Below are positions 5,736-13,067 of a stretch of 15,429 nucleotides of DNA, piece after piece. Positions within the stretch are counted from its first letter, which is position 1, and the number at the start of each line of letters is the position of its first letter. Below the pieces are notes generated by a model that was not told the origin of the DNA, did no database searches, and saw only the letters and a program-made list of their open reading frames with translations. Location of the stretch: the NCBI GenBank assembly GCA_001304035.1, contig LJUD01000036.1, positions 1 to 15,429 on the forward strand, given 5' to 3'. The position numbers and the translations under genes were made by a program. Source of the stretch: a bacterium SM23_31 (lineage in GTDB: Bacteria; SM23-31).

Positions 5736-6848
5736 CTACAACTTCCCAATCACCGCGTCAGCCATGTCGAGGGTGCCTGCAGAGCCGCCCATGTCGTAGG
5801 TTCTGACTTTTCCTTCCTTGAGTACTGCAGCCACTGCATTTTCTATCCTCTTTGCCTTATCGGTTTCGCCGAGCCACTGCAGCATCATCTTTGCAGTCAT
5901 GATCATTGCAATCGGGTTGACCTTGTACATTCCGGTGTATTTTGGAGCAGAACCGTGAGTCGGTTCGAATATTGCATAGTCATCGCCGATGTTCCCGCTG
6001 GGCGAAAACCCGAGTCCGCCCACAAGCTGGGCACACAGGTCGGAGAGAATATCGCCGAACATATTCGTTGAAACGAGCACGCCGTAATCCTGCGGATTTT
6101 TTACCAGCCACATGCACTGGGCATCGATGTTGGTTTCCCACAGTTCTATGCCGGGGTATTCTCGTGCGATTTTTCGCGCCTCGCGTACCATCAAGCCGCT
6201 TGTCTCACGGATTACGTTCGGTTTTTCTACAACCGTAACCGATTTATAACCATACTTTTTAGCGTATTCAAATCCCTGCCTTGCGATATTTTGACACGCC
6301 TCCCGTGTAAATACCCGGCACGAAACCGCAATATCATCGAGGCTGTGCTGACCGAAACGCACCATTTTTTTGTTATGTTTTGCTAATGCATCAAAAACTT
6401 CCTGCGGCAGCGGATGAAATTCCACCCCGCTGTATAATCCCTCGGTGTTTTCACGAAATACAACTATATCTATACCGTCCCGATAGTTGAGAGGATTTCC
6501 CGGGAAAGCTTTGCATGGCCGCAGATTCGTATGCAGATTGAATAACTGACGCAACTGCACAATCGGGCTGGAATATACAAATCCTTTGTCTTTCAGTTCG
6601 GGGAGCAACTCTTCCTGCGCTTCTTCTTTGGGTTTCGAGGTGATTGCCCCAAAAAGACAGCAGTCGGTTTCCTTGAGAAGTTTGATCGTTCTCTCAGGAA
6701 GCGGATTGCCTTCGGTACACCAGAATTCCCAGCCGATGTCACCGTAAGTATAATCCGCTTTAAAACCGACAGCTTCAAGGACTTTCATCGCTGCTTCAGT
6801 TACGTCTTTTCCGACACCGTCGCCGGGCAGAACTGCAATTTTTTTCAT
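5736..6848 (-). CDS. Isocitrate/isopropylmalate dehydrogenase family protein, probably isocitrate dehydrogenase
   Basis: A 370-residue beta-decarboxylating dehydrogenase, cytoplasmic. Family residues are present: LPGDGVG at 7-13, substrate arginines R100, R110 and R132 (FRENTEGLYSG at 131-141), catalytic K209 in VEKPNV, and metal aspartates D242, D266 and D270. The substrate-recognition strip is S94-PIVQL-R100; a serine at this place fits isocitrate (E. coli S113) better than isopropylmalate. The cofactor loop HGSAPKYTGMYKVNP (298-312) has K303, Y304 and V310, the residues that make E. coli IDH NADP-specific (K344, Y345, V351), and Y351 may correspond to E. coli Y391. NADP use is therefore predicted. 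Homoisocitrate or tartrate dehydrogenase remain possible, since the aconitase upstream is homoaconitase-like. The ATG at 6848 has AAAGGAG at 9 nt. No co-directional gene is close enough to make an operon certain. Confidence 0.85.
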   Translation of the reverse strand: MKKIAVLPGDGVGKDVTEAAMKVLEAVGFKADYTYGDIGWEFWCTEGNPLPERTIKLLKETDCCLFGAITSKPKEEAQEELLPELKDKGFVYSSPIVQLRQLFNLHTNLRPCKAFPGNPLNYRDGIDIVVFRENTEGLYSGVEFHPLPQEVFDALAKHNKKMVRFGQHSLDDIAVSCRVFTREACQNIARQGFEYAKKYGYKSVTVVEKPNVIRETSGLMVREARKIAREYPGIELWETNIDAQCMWLVKNPQDYGVLVSTNMFGDILSDLCAQLVGGLGFSPSGNIGDDYAIFEPTHGSAPKYTGMYKVNPIAMIMTAKMMLQWLGETDKAKRIENAVAAVLKEGKVRTYDMGGSAGTLDMADAVIGKL

Positions 6849-7041
6849 GATATTTGACTCCTTTAATTGATTTATATTAAATTAACCGCAGGCACGCAGA
6901 GGCGCTGATAGCATTTTGCTTTTCAAGTTTATGTATCCTGAATTTCAAAAAATTGAAAGTTTTAGAGATAAGTTCCTGATACATCTTATCGGGATTTAAA
7001 CTGCTGTATTTACTGAAATAAAAAGGACTTAGGTTTTTACC

Positions 7042-7115
7042 TTTATTGTCATTCCCGCTCTTTATTGTCATTCCCACTCTTTATTGTCATTCCCACTCTT
7101 TATTGTCATTCCCAC
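7042..7115 (+). repeat. Tandem array of a 19-bp unit ending in a dispersed palindrome
   Basis: About four copies of TTTATTGTCATTCCCACTC start at 7042, 7061, 7080 and 7099; the first has CCCGCTC. The last runs into GTCATTCCCACGAAAGTGGG, the left part of a widespread bacterial hairpin repeat of the GTCATTCCC...GGGAATCC type. It looks like slippage amplification of one end of that repeat. Confidence 0.85.
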
Positions 7116-7173
7116 GAAAGTGGGAATCCAGTTTTTATATTATCTATGGATTCCCCCGAGTACTCGGGGGAAT
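7108..7173. repeat. Pair of hairpins: ATTCCCAC-GAAA and CCCCCGAGTACTCGGGGG
   Basis: The first hairpin has 8-bp arms and a GAAA loop (7108-7127). The second is a perfect 24-nt palindrome with core CCCCCGAGTACTCGGGGG (7150-7173). Together they form a larger inverted arrangement: GTCATTCCC...GGGAATCCA, then TGGATTCCC...GGGGAATGAC. Confidence 0.85.
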
Positions 7174-7327
7174 GACATTGAAATAAATTGATATTTAATT
7201 ATTATTACTTATGCAGAAATAGATTTTATGAATAAACCAAATTATATAGAATACGAATTATTTTGATGAACATATCCCGAGTACCAGGAGCAAGCCAAGA
7301 ATGTCCATTCTACCATTCTAAAAAAAA

Positions 7328-9295
7328 TTATATTCGTTTCTTTATCCATTGTTCAAGCCCGCCGGCAAGTATTAATTCCTGCGCTGTCGGTCCTACGGGG
7401 CTGATGGGATAATTGATGTCATCCGCTCTCAAAACCGCACTTTCGAAATCGATCCTAACCGTTACACCTGTACGAACGGTTAATTCCTTTGCACCGAAGC
7501 GTTTTTTCAGGTCAGCGACCAATTCCGGTGCTTCAAGGGTGAGAAAACCGTTGTTGAGAGCGTTGCGCTTGTAAGTTTCGCTGAAAGAAGCAGCCGCCAC
7601 AAGCTGAATGCCCCGGTATTTTAGCGCCGTTGCCGCCTGTTCGCGTGAACTGCCCGTACCGAAATTGACGCCGCCGACCAAAATATCCCCTTTTCGGACT
7701 ATTTTTGTAAAATTCGGGTCATAATTTTCCATAACTACTTCCGCCTGCTGCTCCGGGGTGAAATCGTCTATGTAGGTGTACTTGCCGGGGAATATGCCGT
7801 CGGTATTCAGATTGTCCTGCCAGCAAAAAATGAGTTCGCCTTCTATTACGGCTGGCATTCCCTTTAAGAGTTTTACTTTTTGTTTTTCCGCAGTTGCCTT
7901 TTCATTTACAGTTATACTTTTTACCGGCTTAACCGAATCATATTTTTTCTGTGCAGCAATTTTACCGGCAATTGCCGATGCAGCGACCACAGCAGGTGAT
8001 GCGAGGTATGCCTTTGCTTCCCGCGAACCCATTCTGCCTTTGAAATTCCTGTTTGTTGCAGAAATTCCCACTTCCCCCGGCTGCAAGAGCCCTTTCCCCA
8101 TACCGATGCACGGACCACAGCCGGACGGCAAAGGGATTGCGCCTGCTTTAATGAGTGTCTGCCAGTCACCACGGCGTTTGCTCTCTTCTTCCACTTCGCT
8201 GGATGCGGCGGCAACGTAAAACTCAACACCGGGAGCGACTTTTTTCCCGCGAACAACCGCCGCAGCTTCCGCAAGGTCCTCAACACGGCTGTTAACACAG
8301 GAAACAAGATATGCCTTGTGTATTCTAATATTTTGCTTTTCAATACCGGTAACACCGGTCATAACTTTTACATGGTCTGGTCCGGATACGTGGGGACGCA
8401 CCGTTGATAAATCCAGCACCAGTTCTTTGGCATAAAAAGCGTCCGGATCAGCTTCGGGTATATCCTCTTCAAGTTTTTTTATAAGTTTTTCATTCAAACG
8501 GGGATTTTCTCCATTCCCGTCAGCGTCGGACGGGATACCCTGCAGACCGCGTTCTGCAATAATCTTTGCTCGATTCCGCAGCCAGTCAATTGTTACGTCG
8601 TCAACAGGAAATATACCTGCCAGTGCACCCCATTCAGTTGTCATGTTCGCAATAGTCAGTCGCTGGTCAATATTCAATGAGGGAACTCCATCACCCGTAA
8701 ATTCTATTGCATGATTCAAGACTTCGTCCTTGTTGAAAAGACCACAGAGGGTGATAATTACATCCTTACCGGTTACGCCCGGTCTCAACTTTCCATACAG
8801 TTCAACTTTAGCAACCGGGGGAATATTCCACCATGTTTGACCCGTTGCCCAGATACCTGCTGCATCAGTACGAACCACCGGTGTACCGAGACAACCCAAA
8901 CCGCCGTACATGTTCGAGTGACTGTCGGATGCAACTACCATCGTACCGGGCAAGGCATATCCTTCTTCACACATGATCTGGTGTCCTATTCCCCTTCCTG
9001 CAGGGTAAAAGTCGACTCCCATTTCCTTTGCAAATGTTTCGATTGACCGGTATTTTTCAAGGTTTTTTTCACTTGTATCCTGTATATTATGGTCCAGTGC
9101 AAACACCGGCTGGCGGGGATTTGCCATTTTTTTCGCACCGATTGCTTTGAACTTACCCATCACAGCCCCGGTGTTGTCATGCGTCATAACGTGAGCGGGA
9201 CGAATGAAAATATAGTCACCGCTCCGAACTTGCTGTCCTTCTTCAAGCCCGACAGCGTACTGCTGTACTATTCTCTCAACGAAATTCTGTCCCAT
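7328..9295 (-). CDS. Aconitase family hydratase, monomeric, fungal-homoaconitase-like
   Basis: A 655-residue [4Fe-4S] hydro-lyase interconverting citrate and isocitrate, or homologous acids. The cluster cysteines are C333 (SCVNSR), C393 and C396 (SGCGPCIGMG). Other hallmarks are HVMTHDN at 35-41, HNIQD at 69-73, SDSHSNMYGGLG at 123-134, GISATNRNFKGRMGS at 410-424, and the swivel domain with GGVNFGTGSSREQAA at 541-555. It is shorter than AcnA (about 890) and AcnB (about 860). The strips DLSTVRPHVSGP, NFGTGSSREQAATAL and the end LILAGGLEQWIKK recall yeast homoaconitase Lys4 more than mitochondrial aconitase, as I remember those sequences. TCA-type neighbours favour aconitase activity; a lysine-pathway role is the alternative. 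The ATG at 9295 has GAGG at 5 nt, inside the 12-nt gap after the small membrane protein, so translation is probably coupled. Confidence 0.92.
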   Translation of the reverse strand: MGQNFVERIVQQYAVGLEEGQQVRSGDYIFIRPAHVMTHDNTGAVMGKFKAIGAKKMANPRQPVFALDHNIQDTSEKNLEKYRSIETFAKEMGVDFYPAGRGIGHQIMCEEGYALPGTMVVASDSHSNMYGGLGCLGTPVVRTDAAGIWATGQTWWNIPPVAKVELYGKLRPGVTGKDVIITLCGLFNKDEVLNHAIEFTGDGVPSLNIDQRLTIANMTTEWGALAGIFPVDDVTIDWLRNRAKIIAERGLQGIPSDADGNGENPRLNEKLIKKLEEDIPEADPDAFYAKELVLDLSTVRPHVSGPDHVKVMTGVTGIEKQNIRIHKAYLVSCVNSRVEDLAEAAAVVRGKKVAPGVEFYVAAASSEVEEESKRRGDWQTLIKAGAIPLPSGCGPCIGMGKGLLQPGEVGISATNRNFKGRMGSREAKAYLASPAVVAASAIAGKIAAQKKYDSVKPVKSITVNEKATAEKQKVKLLKGMPAVIEGELIFCWQDNLNTDGIFPGKYTYIDDFTPEQQAEVVMENYDPNFTKIVRKGDILVGGVNFGTGSSREQAATALKYRGIQLVAAASFSETYKRNALNNGFLTLEAPELVADLKKRFGAKELTVRTGVTVRIDFESAVLRADDINYPISPVGPTAQELILAGGLEQWIKKRI

Positions 9296-9307
9296 TATTC
9301 CCTCATT

Positions 9308-9466
9308 TCAACGTACAATCACATAATAAATAACGTATAACCAGCTAAAAATACCGTGAATTATTGCCCAGATTATAGACTTATTCAAACTCCACGATAT
9401 TGCGATGGCAAGTGCTGAGCCAAAGCTAATACCATGTTTGACGGCATCGCCTTTTCCTGATTTCAT
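9308..9466 (-). CDS. 52-residue membrane protein, unknown function
   Basis: A short gene with strong start signals: ATG at 9466 preceded by GGAG at a 6-nt spacing. Residues 1-11 are polar and basic (MKSGKGDAVKH). A two-segment hydrophobic hairpin follows (about 13-28 GISFGSALAIAISWSL and 31-51), ending in a single Arg. No function is recognised. It begins 28 nt after the HD-domain gene ends and stops 12 nt before the aconitase start, so the three form a tight cluster with likely translational coupling. The Shine-Dalgarno, spacing and membrane pattern together make it a credible gene despite its size; the frame is open further upstream into the HD gene, but that part has no ribosome site. Confidence 0.75.
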   Translation of the reverse strand: MKSGKGDAVKHGISFGSALAIAISWSLNKSIIWAIIHGIFSWLYVIYYVIVR

Positions 9467-9494
9467 AAGCTCTCCGTGTTTTTGTGTATTTAAT

Positions 9495-10043
9495 TTATGC
9501 TCTGAAAATCTCAAAATTGATAAAGTCGGCATGATGGAGTATCCAAGCTTCGGGAGTGCGGTAGCTGCCGTCACCTTCTTTTGAGTGCACGGCAATAATA
9601 TGCATTACTTCATCGGGAATGCCTTCATCAAAGCAAAGTCCCACGCCGGAAAAAGGGTGCCGGACAATTTTACCACGTTTGATTTTAATCCAGCCGTCTT
9701 TTGTTTCCGCCACTTCAAGCAGCTTCCCGACGTCGTGCAGAAGTGCGCCGGCAACAAGGTGGTCCATGTTAATAGAGATGACACCTTTGTACAATTCATC
9801 AATTATTTTCCCGGCTTCGCGGGCGACACTAACAACACCGCGGATATGAGTAACAAAATTAATATCGCTTCCAACCGCTATCCCGCTAAGCGGGATCAGG
9901 GTAAAAGGCATTTTCAGCATATCATCGGGCGTAAACCCGCTGATTTTAAACGCTTTCAGCCAGACGTTAAGTGTCTTTTCTCTTAAATCTTCATCCGTAA
10001 CATCTGAAAATTCCGGAATGAGTTCCAATAGGCGTTCTTTCAT
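9495..10043 (-). CDS. HD-domain phosphohydrolase-like protein
   Basis: A 182-residue cytoplasmic protein with an HD-type metal-dependent phosphohydrolase domain. Likely metal ligands are H66 (FVTHIRG), H103-D104 (ALLHDVGK), H129 or H153 (IAVHSKEG) and D173 (HHADFINFE). Members of this superfamily hydrolyse nucleotides, cyclic dinucleotides or phosphate esters; the substrate cannot be inferred. The start at 10043 has AAAGG at 7 nt. It is the first gene of the cluster HD - small membrane protein - aconitase. Residues 49-55 (LIPLSGI) are encoded by a perfect palindrome (9880-9896) that also occurs in intergenic DNA, so the loop before H66 may be a repeat insertion. The reading frame is intact. 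Confidence 0.85.
   Translation of the reverse strand: MKERLLELIPEFSDVTDEDLREKTLNVWLKAFKISGFTPDDMLKMPFTLIPLSGIAVGSDINFVTHIRGVVSVAREAGKIIDELYKGVISINMDHLVAGALLHDVGKLLEVAETKDGWIKIKRGKIVRHPFSGVGLCFDEGIPDEVMHIIAVHSKEGDGSYRTPEAWILHHADFINFEIFRA
9880..9896. repeat. ATCCCGCTAAGCGGGAT palindrome inside the HD gene
   Basis: A perfect 17-nt palindrome (8-bp arms, one central base) with the same core as intergenic copies at 1114-1128, 12565-12579 and, with changes, about 10102-10116 and 12933-12948. It is read in frame as the peptide LIPLSGI. Confidence 0.9.
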
Positions 10044-10300
10044 ATTGCAACCTTTATATTTATATATTTCCTAAATTACCAAACTTATTCTCTGTTGGTG
10101 ATCCCGCTAAGCAGGACCAACATAGAACTTGAATTTATTTTAACTCTCATTCTGCACGATTGTCAAAATCAAATTCAATTAATAAAGTGAACTATTGCAT
10201 TAATTTTTAAGGGTTCATCATAATAATGGGTACCTGTGCTTATTCCCAAAGCTTCGGGATGTCTTATACAATAGGAAATACATATAAATTGTCAGAACCA

Positions 10301-10316
10301 CCCCGAGTACTCGGGG
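10301..10316. repeat. CCCCGAGTACTCGGGG palindrome
   Basis: A perfect 16-nt palindrome with the same core as 7150-7173 and 13068-13089. Confidence 0.9.
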
Positions 10317-10365
10317 ATGTAATGATGCACATGATTTTTATTTCATCACGGCAATCATTTAATCT

Positions 10366-10380
10366 TCCCGCTTGGCGGGA
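10366..10380. repeat. TCCCGCTTGGCGGGA palindrome
   Basis: 6-bp arms TCCCGC/GCGGGA around TTG; a variant of the TCCCGCTTAGCGGGA family. Confidence 0.8.
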
Positions 10381-10546
10381 TCAGCGGTTCAGACATGTTC
10401 TTTGGTTTTTTGATTACTAAAGATTTTTAGAAATTCAATGCTTTTATTCAATGCTTTTTTGTTGCTTTCCATTAAAATTAGAATATACTATTTCAGTATT
10501 AATTTTTTTCACATGTACTTATTTTTATGATGAACCTTTTAAAGAG

Positions 10547-10567
10547 ATTCTGAAACAAGTTCAGAAT
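10547..10567. repeat. ATTCTGAA-ACAAG-TTCAGAAT hairpin followed by GACA
   Basis: 8-bp perfect arms and a 5-nt loop, resembling the widespread dispersed repeat GATTCTGAAACAAGTTCAG. It lies about 50 nt past the stop of the citryl-CoA lyase-like gene on its strand. No U-tract follows, so a terminator role is doubtful. Confidence 0.7.
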
Positions 10568-10615
10568 GACAAAAATGAAATAGAAATCTGTATAATTTAA
10601 ATTTTTAAGTCAAAT

Positions 10616-11395
10616 TCAATCAATCGACCGCTCCTCCGGTCCGTCGTATTCCCAGGCGAACGGGTCAATTCTCCGCATTGGTTTATACCGGTTTTTTTCT
10701 TCAAAAATATGCGCCGAGAGACCGGAAATTCGGCTCAGTATAAAAAACAAGTTTCCGTAATCGGGCGTGAAATCAAGCTCGCAGAGCACTGCGGCAATGG
10801 CTCCATCAACATTGATCGGAAGATTCTTTCCGGTAACTTCATTGAGCGTCTTTTCAACCGATTTCGCAATTTTTACATAGTCACCGGCGATACCGTATTT
10901 TTCCGCAAGTTCAAATAGTTTAACTGTTCTGGGGTCCTTCGTATGTATCCGGTGACCGTACCCGAAAACCACTTTTTTCTCTTCCCTCATTGCAGTAATT
11001 ACCTGTTTAACCGCTTCATCGATCGATAGATTGTGCTCATTTCGCACAGTATTGATATTATTAAAGATATACATAGCGGACTCGATAGCACCGCCGTGAA
11101 ATTTGTTGATTGACAGAATACCCGAAGCGAGTGCACCGTTGAAACTTGCGCCGGTTGATGCAACAGTGATTGCAGCAAGCGCCGATGGAGGCGTTATGCC
11201 GTGATCAATAGAGGAGACAAAGATTGCATCCAACATCTTCCCGACATTTTCGGACGGGAGTTCGCCTTTCAATACAAGATAAATTGCTTGGGAAAAGGAG
11301 ATTTTTCCCATCAACCGGTCGATTGAATAACCTCTTATAGTGATTTTATTAGGTTCGATTTTTGTAATACCCGTTTTCCAGATTTCTCCAGCCAT
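10616..11395 (-). CDS. Citryl-CoA lyase-type short citrate synthase family protein
   Basis: 259 residues, against about 430 for citrate synthase. It matches the C-terminal lyase domain of ATP-citrate lyase and stand-alone citryl-CoA lyases, which split citryl-CoA into oxaloacetate and acetyl-CoA. Visible sites are IDHGITPPSALAA at 63-75, FHGGAIES at 99-106 (catalytic H100), GYGHRIHTKDPR at 145-156 (H148), INVDGAIAAVL at 194-204 (D197, equivalent to E. coli citrate synthase D362) and SRISGLSAHIFEE at 221-233. All three catalytic positions are present. The ATG at 11395 has GAGG at 5 nt. It lies 78 nt downstream of the M28 peptidase gene. SucC/SucD-like genes at the right end could supply the ligase half of a two-step citrate cleavage, as in Hydrogenobacter; the reverse, citrate-forming direction is also possible. 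Confidence 0.85.
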   Translation of the reverse strand: MAGEIWKTGITKIEPNKITIRGYSIDRLMGKISFSQAIYLVLKGELPSENVGKMLDAIFVSSIDHGITPPSALAAITVASTGASFNGALASGILSINKFHGGAIESAMYIFNNINTVRNEHNLSIDEAVKQVITAMREEKKVVFGYGHRIHTKDPRTVKLFELAEKYGIAGDYVKIAKSVEKTLNEVTGKNLPINVDGAIAAVLCELDFTPDYGNLFFILSRISGLSAHIFEEKNRYKPMRRIDPFAWEYDGPEERSID

Positions 11396-11473
11396 GGTAA
11401 CCTCTATGATTTATTTATTAATTCTTATTTATTAGAACCCGGCTTTCTGCTCATTAGTTTTTAAATTTTGAAC

Positions 11474-12370
11474 TTACCTAACAAGTATCTTCATTGCTTC
11501 TTCAACTATTAACGTTGTGGAAAGAAGATAATCAAAATTGATCGTTTCGTACGTATCGGTCGGCTTGTGAATATGCGGGGTTGTATCGGAGTTTCTATAT
11601 TCTTCAGTAATCCCAACAGCCTTAAATTCCAGCCTCCGGAATGATGAATGATCTGAGCCGCGCTCATTTGTTGTATGTATTTTCAACGTTTTCCCCTGCA
11701 AGCGCACCGCCTCTTCATATAGTTCGACTGCACCTTCATAAGGTATTTCAAGCTCGAACGCCCTGTCGCCATCCTCATCCCAACCCATCTGGTCGATGGT
11801 ATGCACAGAATGGACGTTCTTGTTTTCATCTTTCAGCTTCTGAGCAAATGCCCTGCTGCCGCGCATCCCCCGTTCCTCCTGGTCGAATAAAACAAAAATA
11901 AAATTCTTTGAACGGTTCTCAAGCTGGCGGAGTGTTTTTGCGATAGTCATTACTATTACTACACCGGTGGCGTTATCGTTTGCGCCTGGGCATTCCTGAA
12001 CAGTATCATAATGCGCTCCCAACACAACGTATTCATCGCTCGGCACAGTCGATTCCAGAACGGCATAAATATTCTCACCTTCATCGCTGTATGCATGCGT
12101 AAGAGGATCATAGCCAAATTCTTTAAATAGATTAACTAAGTAACTACGCACAGTCTTCCTGTTTTCAAGCGAAAATCTATTCGGCAGCAGAATATCCGGG
12201 CTGATCTCCGCTTTTCCCGTCAACTTTGCCATAATGTTCTCCTGCAGCTCTTTAGTATTCGATGTGATTTCTTGTTGTGCGCTGCATATATCAAATAAAA
12301 AAACAGCACTTAATAAAACAGCAAACCAAATAAAATTTGCGCATTTTTTCAATATATTATCTCCGTTCAT
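11474..12370 (-). CDS. Exported M28 family zinc metallopeptidase
   Basis: A 298-residue secreted aminopeptidase-like protein. Residues 1-31 form a signal peptide (hydrophobic core 12-26, likely cleavage after CSA). The M28 two-zinc site is complete: H120 and D122 (GAHYDT), bridging D132 (GANDNATG), catalytic E165 and zinc ligand E166 (FDQEERG), D193 (TIDQMGW) and H266 or H268 (TPHIHKPTDTYE). Known relatives remove N-terminal residues from peptides or, as in glutaminyl cyclases, act on related substrates; the DQEERG and open H-x-D pattern fit aminopeptidases. The ATG at 12370 has a full AAGGAGG at 7 nt. The citryl-CoA lyase-like gene follows after 78 nt, so they may be co-transcribed, though no functional link is evident. 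Confidence 0.92.
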   Translation of the reverse strand: MNGDNILKKCANFIWFAVLLSAVFLFDICSAQQEITSNTKELQENIMAKLTGKAEISPDILLPNRFSLENRKTVRSYLVNLFKEFGYDPLTHAYSDEGENIYAVLESTVPSDEYVVLGAHYDTVQECPGANDNATGVVIVMTIAKTLRQLENRSKNFIFVLFDQEERGMRGSRAFAQKLKDENKNVHSVHTIDQMGWDEDGDRAFELEIPYEGAVELYEEAVRLQGKTLKIHTTNERGSDHSSFRRLEFKAVGITEEYRNSDTTPHIHKPTDTYETINFDYLLSTTLIVEEAMKILVR

Positions 12371-12431
12371 TTCATTTCCTCCTTATAGTTTTTCACTGAC
12401 TGCGTTATGCGTTAATTTACCAGACTGTATT

Positions 12432-12469
12432 ATTATAGTACCGGAGTATGTTCAAAAATCATTTTGAAC
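12432..12469 (-). promoter_or_regulatory. Possible promoter and operator-like dyad upstream of the M28 peptidase
   Basis: On the minus strand a perfect dyad GTTCAAAA-TGAT-TTTTGAAC (12450-12469) precedes TATAAT (12437-12432). TATAAT lies about 60 nt upstream of the start codon. The dyad would cover the -35 region, but no good -35 hexamer lies 16-18 nt from TATAAT, so this is tentative. Confidence 0.3.
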
Positions 12470-12546
12470 CGGAAAACGCCCCAAATGTATGTTTTCTCTT
12501 AAAAAATGTTAGGTTTATTTTTTAACCCGATTAATTCATAAATTCG

Positions 12547-12744
12547 TATAGATTTAGTTATTTGTCCCGCTTAGCGGGATTAATTTTTCACCCTCTCCCT
12601 TAAGGGAGAGGTTAATATCGCATAGTTCTCCCAAGTACTCGGTAGAACACATATGTTAACGGCTATGCTTTCACAAACAGGTATAAATTGTCCCCCGCAT
12701 ACTGCGGGGGACAAATAGCAAAATCATATGACTAAATCTTTACA
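12547..12744 (+). repeat. Composite palindrome-rich repeat, copy B
   Basis: 198 bp in direct orientation relative to 1096-1310, starting TATAGATTTAGTTATTTG and ending ATGACTAAATCTTTACA. Internal palindromes are TCCCGCTTAGCGGGA (12565-12579), a perfect 20-nt one centred on CCCTTAAGGG (12592-12611), a degenerate GTTCTC...GGTAGAAC hairpin and 10-bp arms with TAC loop around CCCCGCATACTGCGGGG (12690-12712). It lacks the short insert and the ATCCCGAG hairpin of copy A. Differences are mostly single bases, many of them paired changes around hairpins. Confidence 0.9.
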
Positions 12745-12836
12745 TAAATTCCAATTCTGTCGTGCCCCGAGTACTCGGTGCATCTAAAATAGATCCTGAA
12801 TCCCGCTTAGCAGGACCAACAGAGAGCAATATTGAT

Positions 12837-12858
12837 GAACAGACAAGAATGTCTGTTC
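12837..12858. repeat. GAACAGACA-AGAA-TGTCTGTTC hairpin
   Basis: Perfect 9-bp arms with a 4-nt loop. The AGAATGTC..TTCTA core recurs at 7298-7313 below the aconitase gene, also close to ATGAACA, so both are relics of one repeat type. Confidence 0.8.
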
Positions 12859-13067
12859 TACTGTTAAGTATATTGAAATAGATTGATTACCTGTTAACCT
12901 GCTCTTTTTATATGTGTCAAAAGGTTATCTGGTAGAACATCCCGCTAAACGGGATTGTCTGTTCATATCTTTTCTTAACTTTCTAAAGTGTTTTTTCACA
13001 TAGTGATCACTGCGTGACACCTCCGGCTTCTTATACATTTATGTATATATCAAAGCTAGCGAGGTGA

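Larger units (their letters stand above)
6849..7327. other. Repeat-filled gap between aconitase and dehydrogenase
   Basis: No gene is supported. In order it holds a TTAACCGCAGGCACGCAGAG unit (6882-6901), a 19-bp tandem array (7042-7115), a hairpin of the ATTCCCAC-GAAA-GTGGGAAT type (7108-7127), a perfect 24-nt palindrome (7150-7173), a degenerate TCCCGAGTACCAGGA (7275-7289) and an AGAATGTCCATTCT dyad (7298-7311) just below the aconitase stop. The dehydrogenase promoter must be near 6860-6900, but I cannot define it. Confidence 0.6.
10044..10615. other. Repeat-rich gap between citryl-CoA lyase-like gene and HD gene
   Basis: No gene is supported; a 64-codon plus-strand frame at 10226-10420 is built from palindromes and lacks a ribosome site. 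Visible elements are TCCCGCTAAGCAGGA with flanking TTGGTGA/ACCAA (about 10097-10121), a TCCCAAAGCTTCGGGA dyad (about 10245-10260), CCCCGAGTACTCGGGG (10301-10316), TCCCGCTTGGCGGGA (10366-10380) and a hairpin at 10547-10567. The HD operon promoter probably lies in 10050-10110 but is not clear. Confidence 0.6.

Noticed and set aside
6877..7077. Minus-strand frame of 66 codons upstream of the dehydrogenase
   Set aside because: Its ends are made of the 19-bp tandem repeat and the ACCGCAGG repeat, and it has no ribosome site.
7042..7130. Tandem units resembling a small CRISPR array
   Set aside because: The 19-bp units abut with no spacers of unique sequence, and there are no cas genes.
10226..10420. 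Plus-strand frame of 64 codons
   Set aside because: It is composed of intergenic palindromes and lacks a ribosome site and recognisable protein features.
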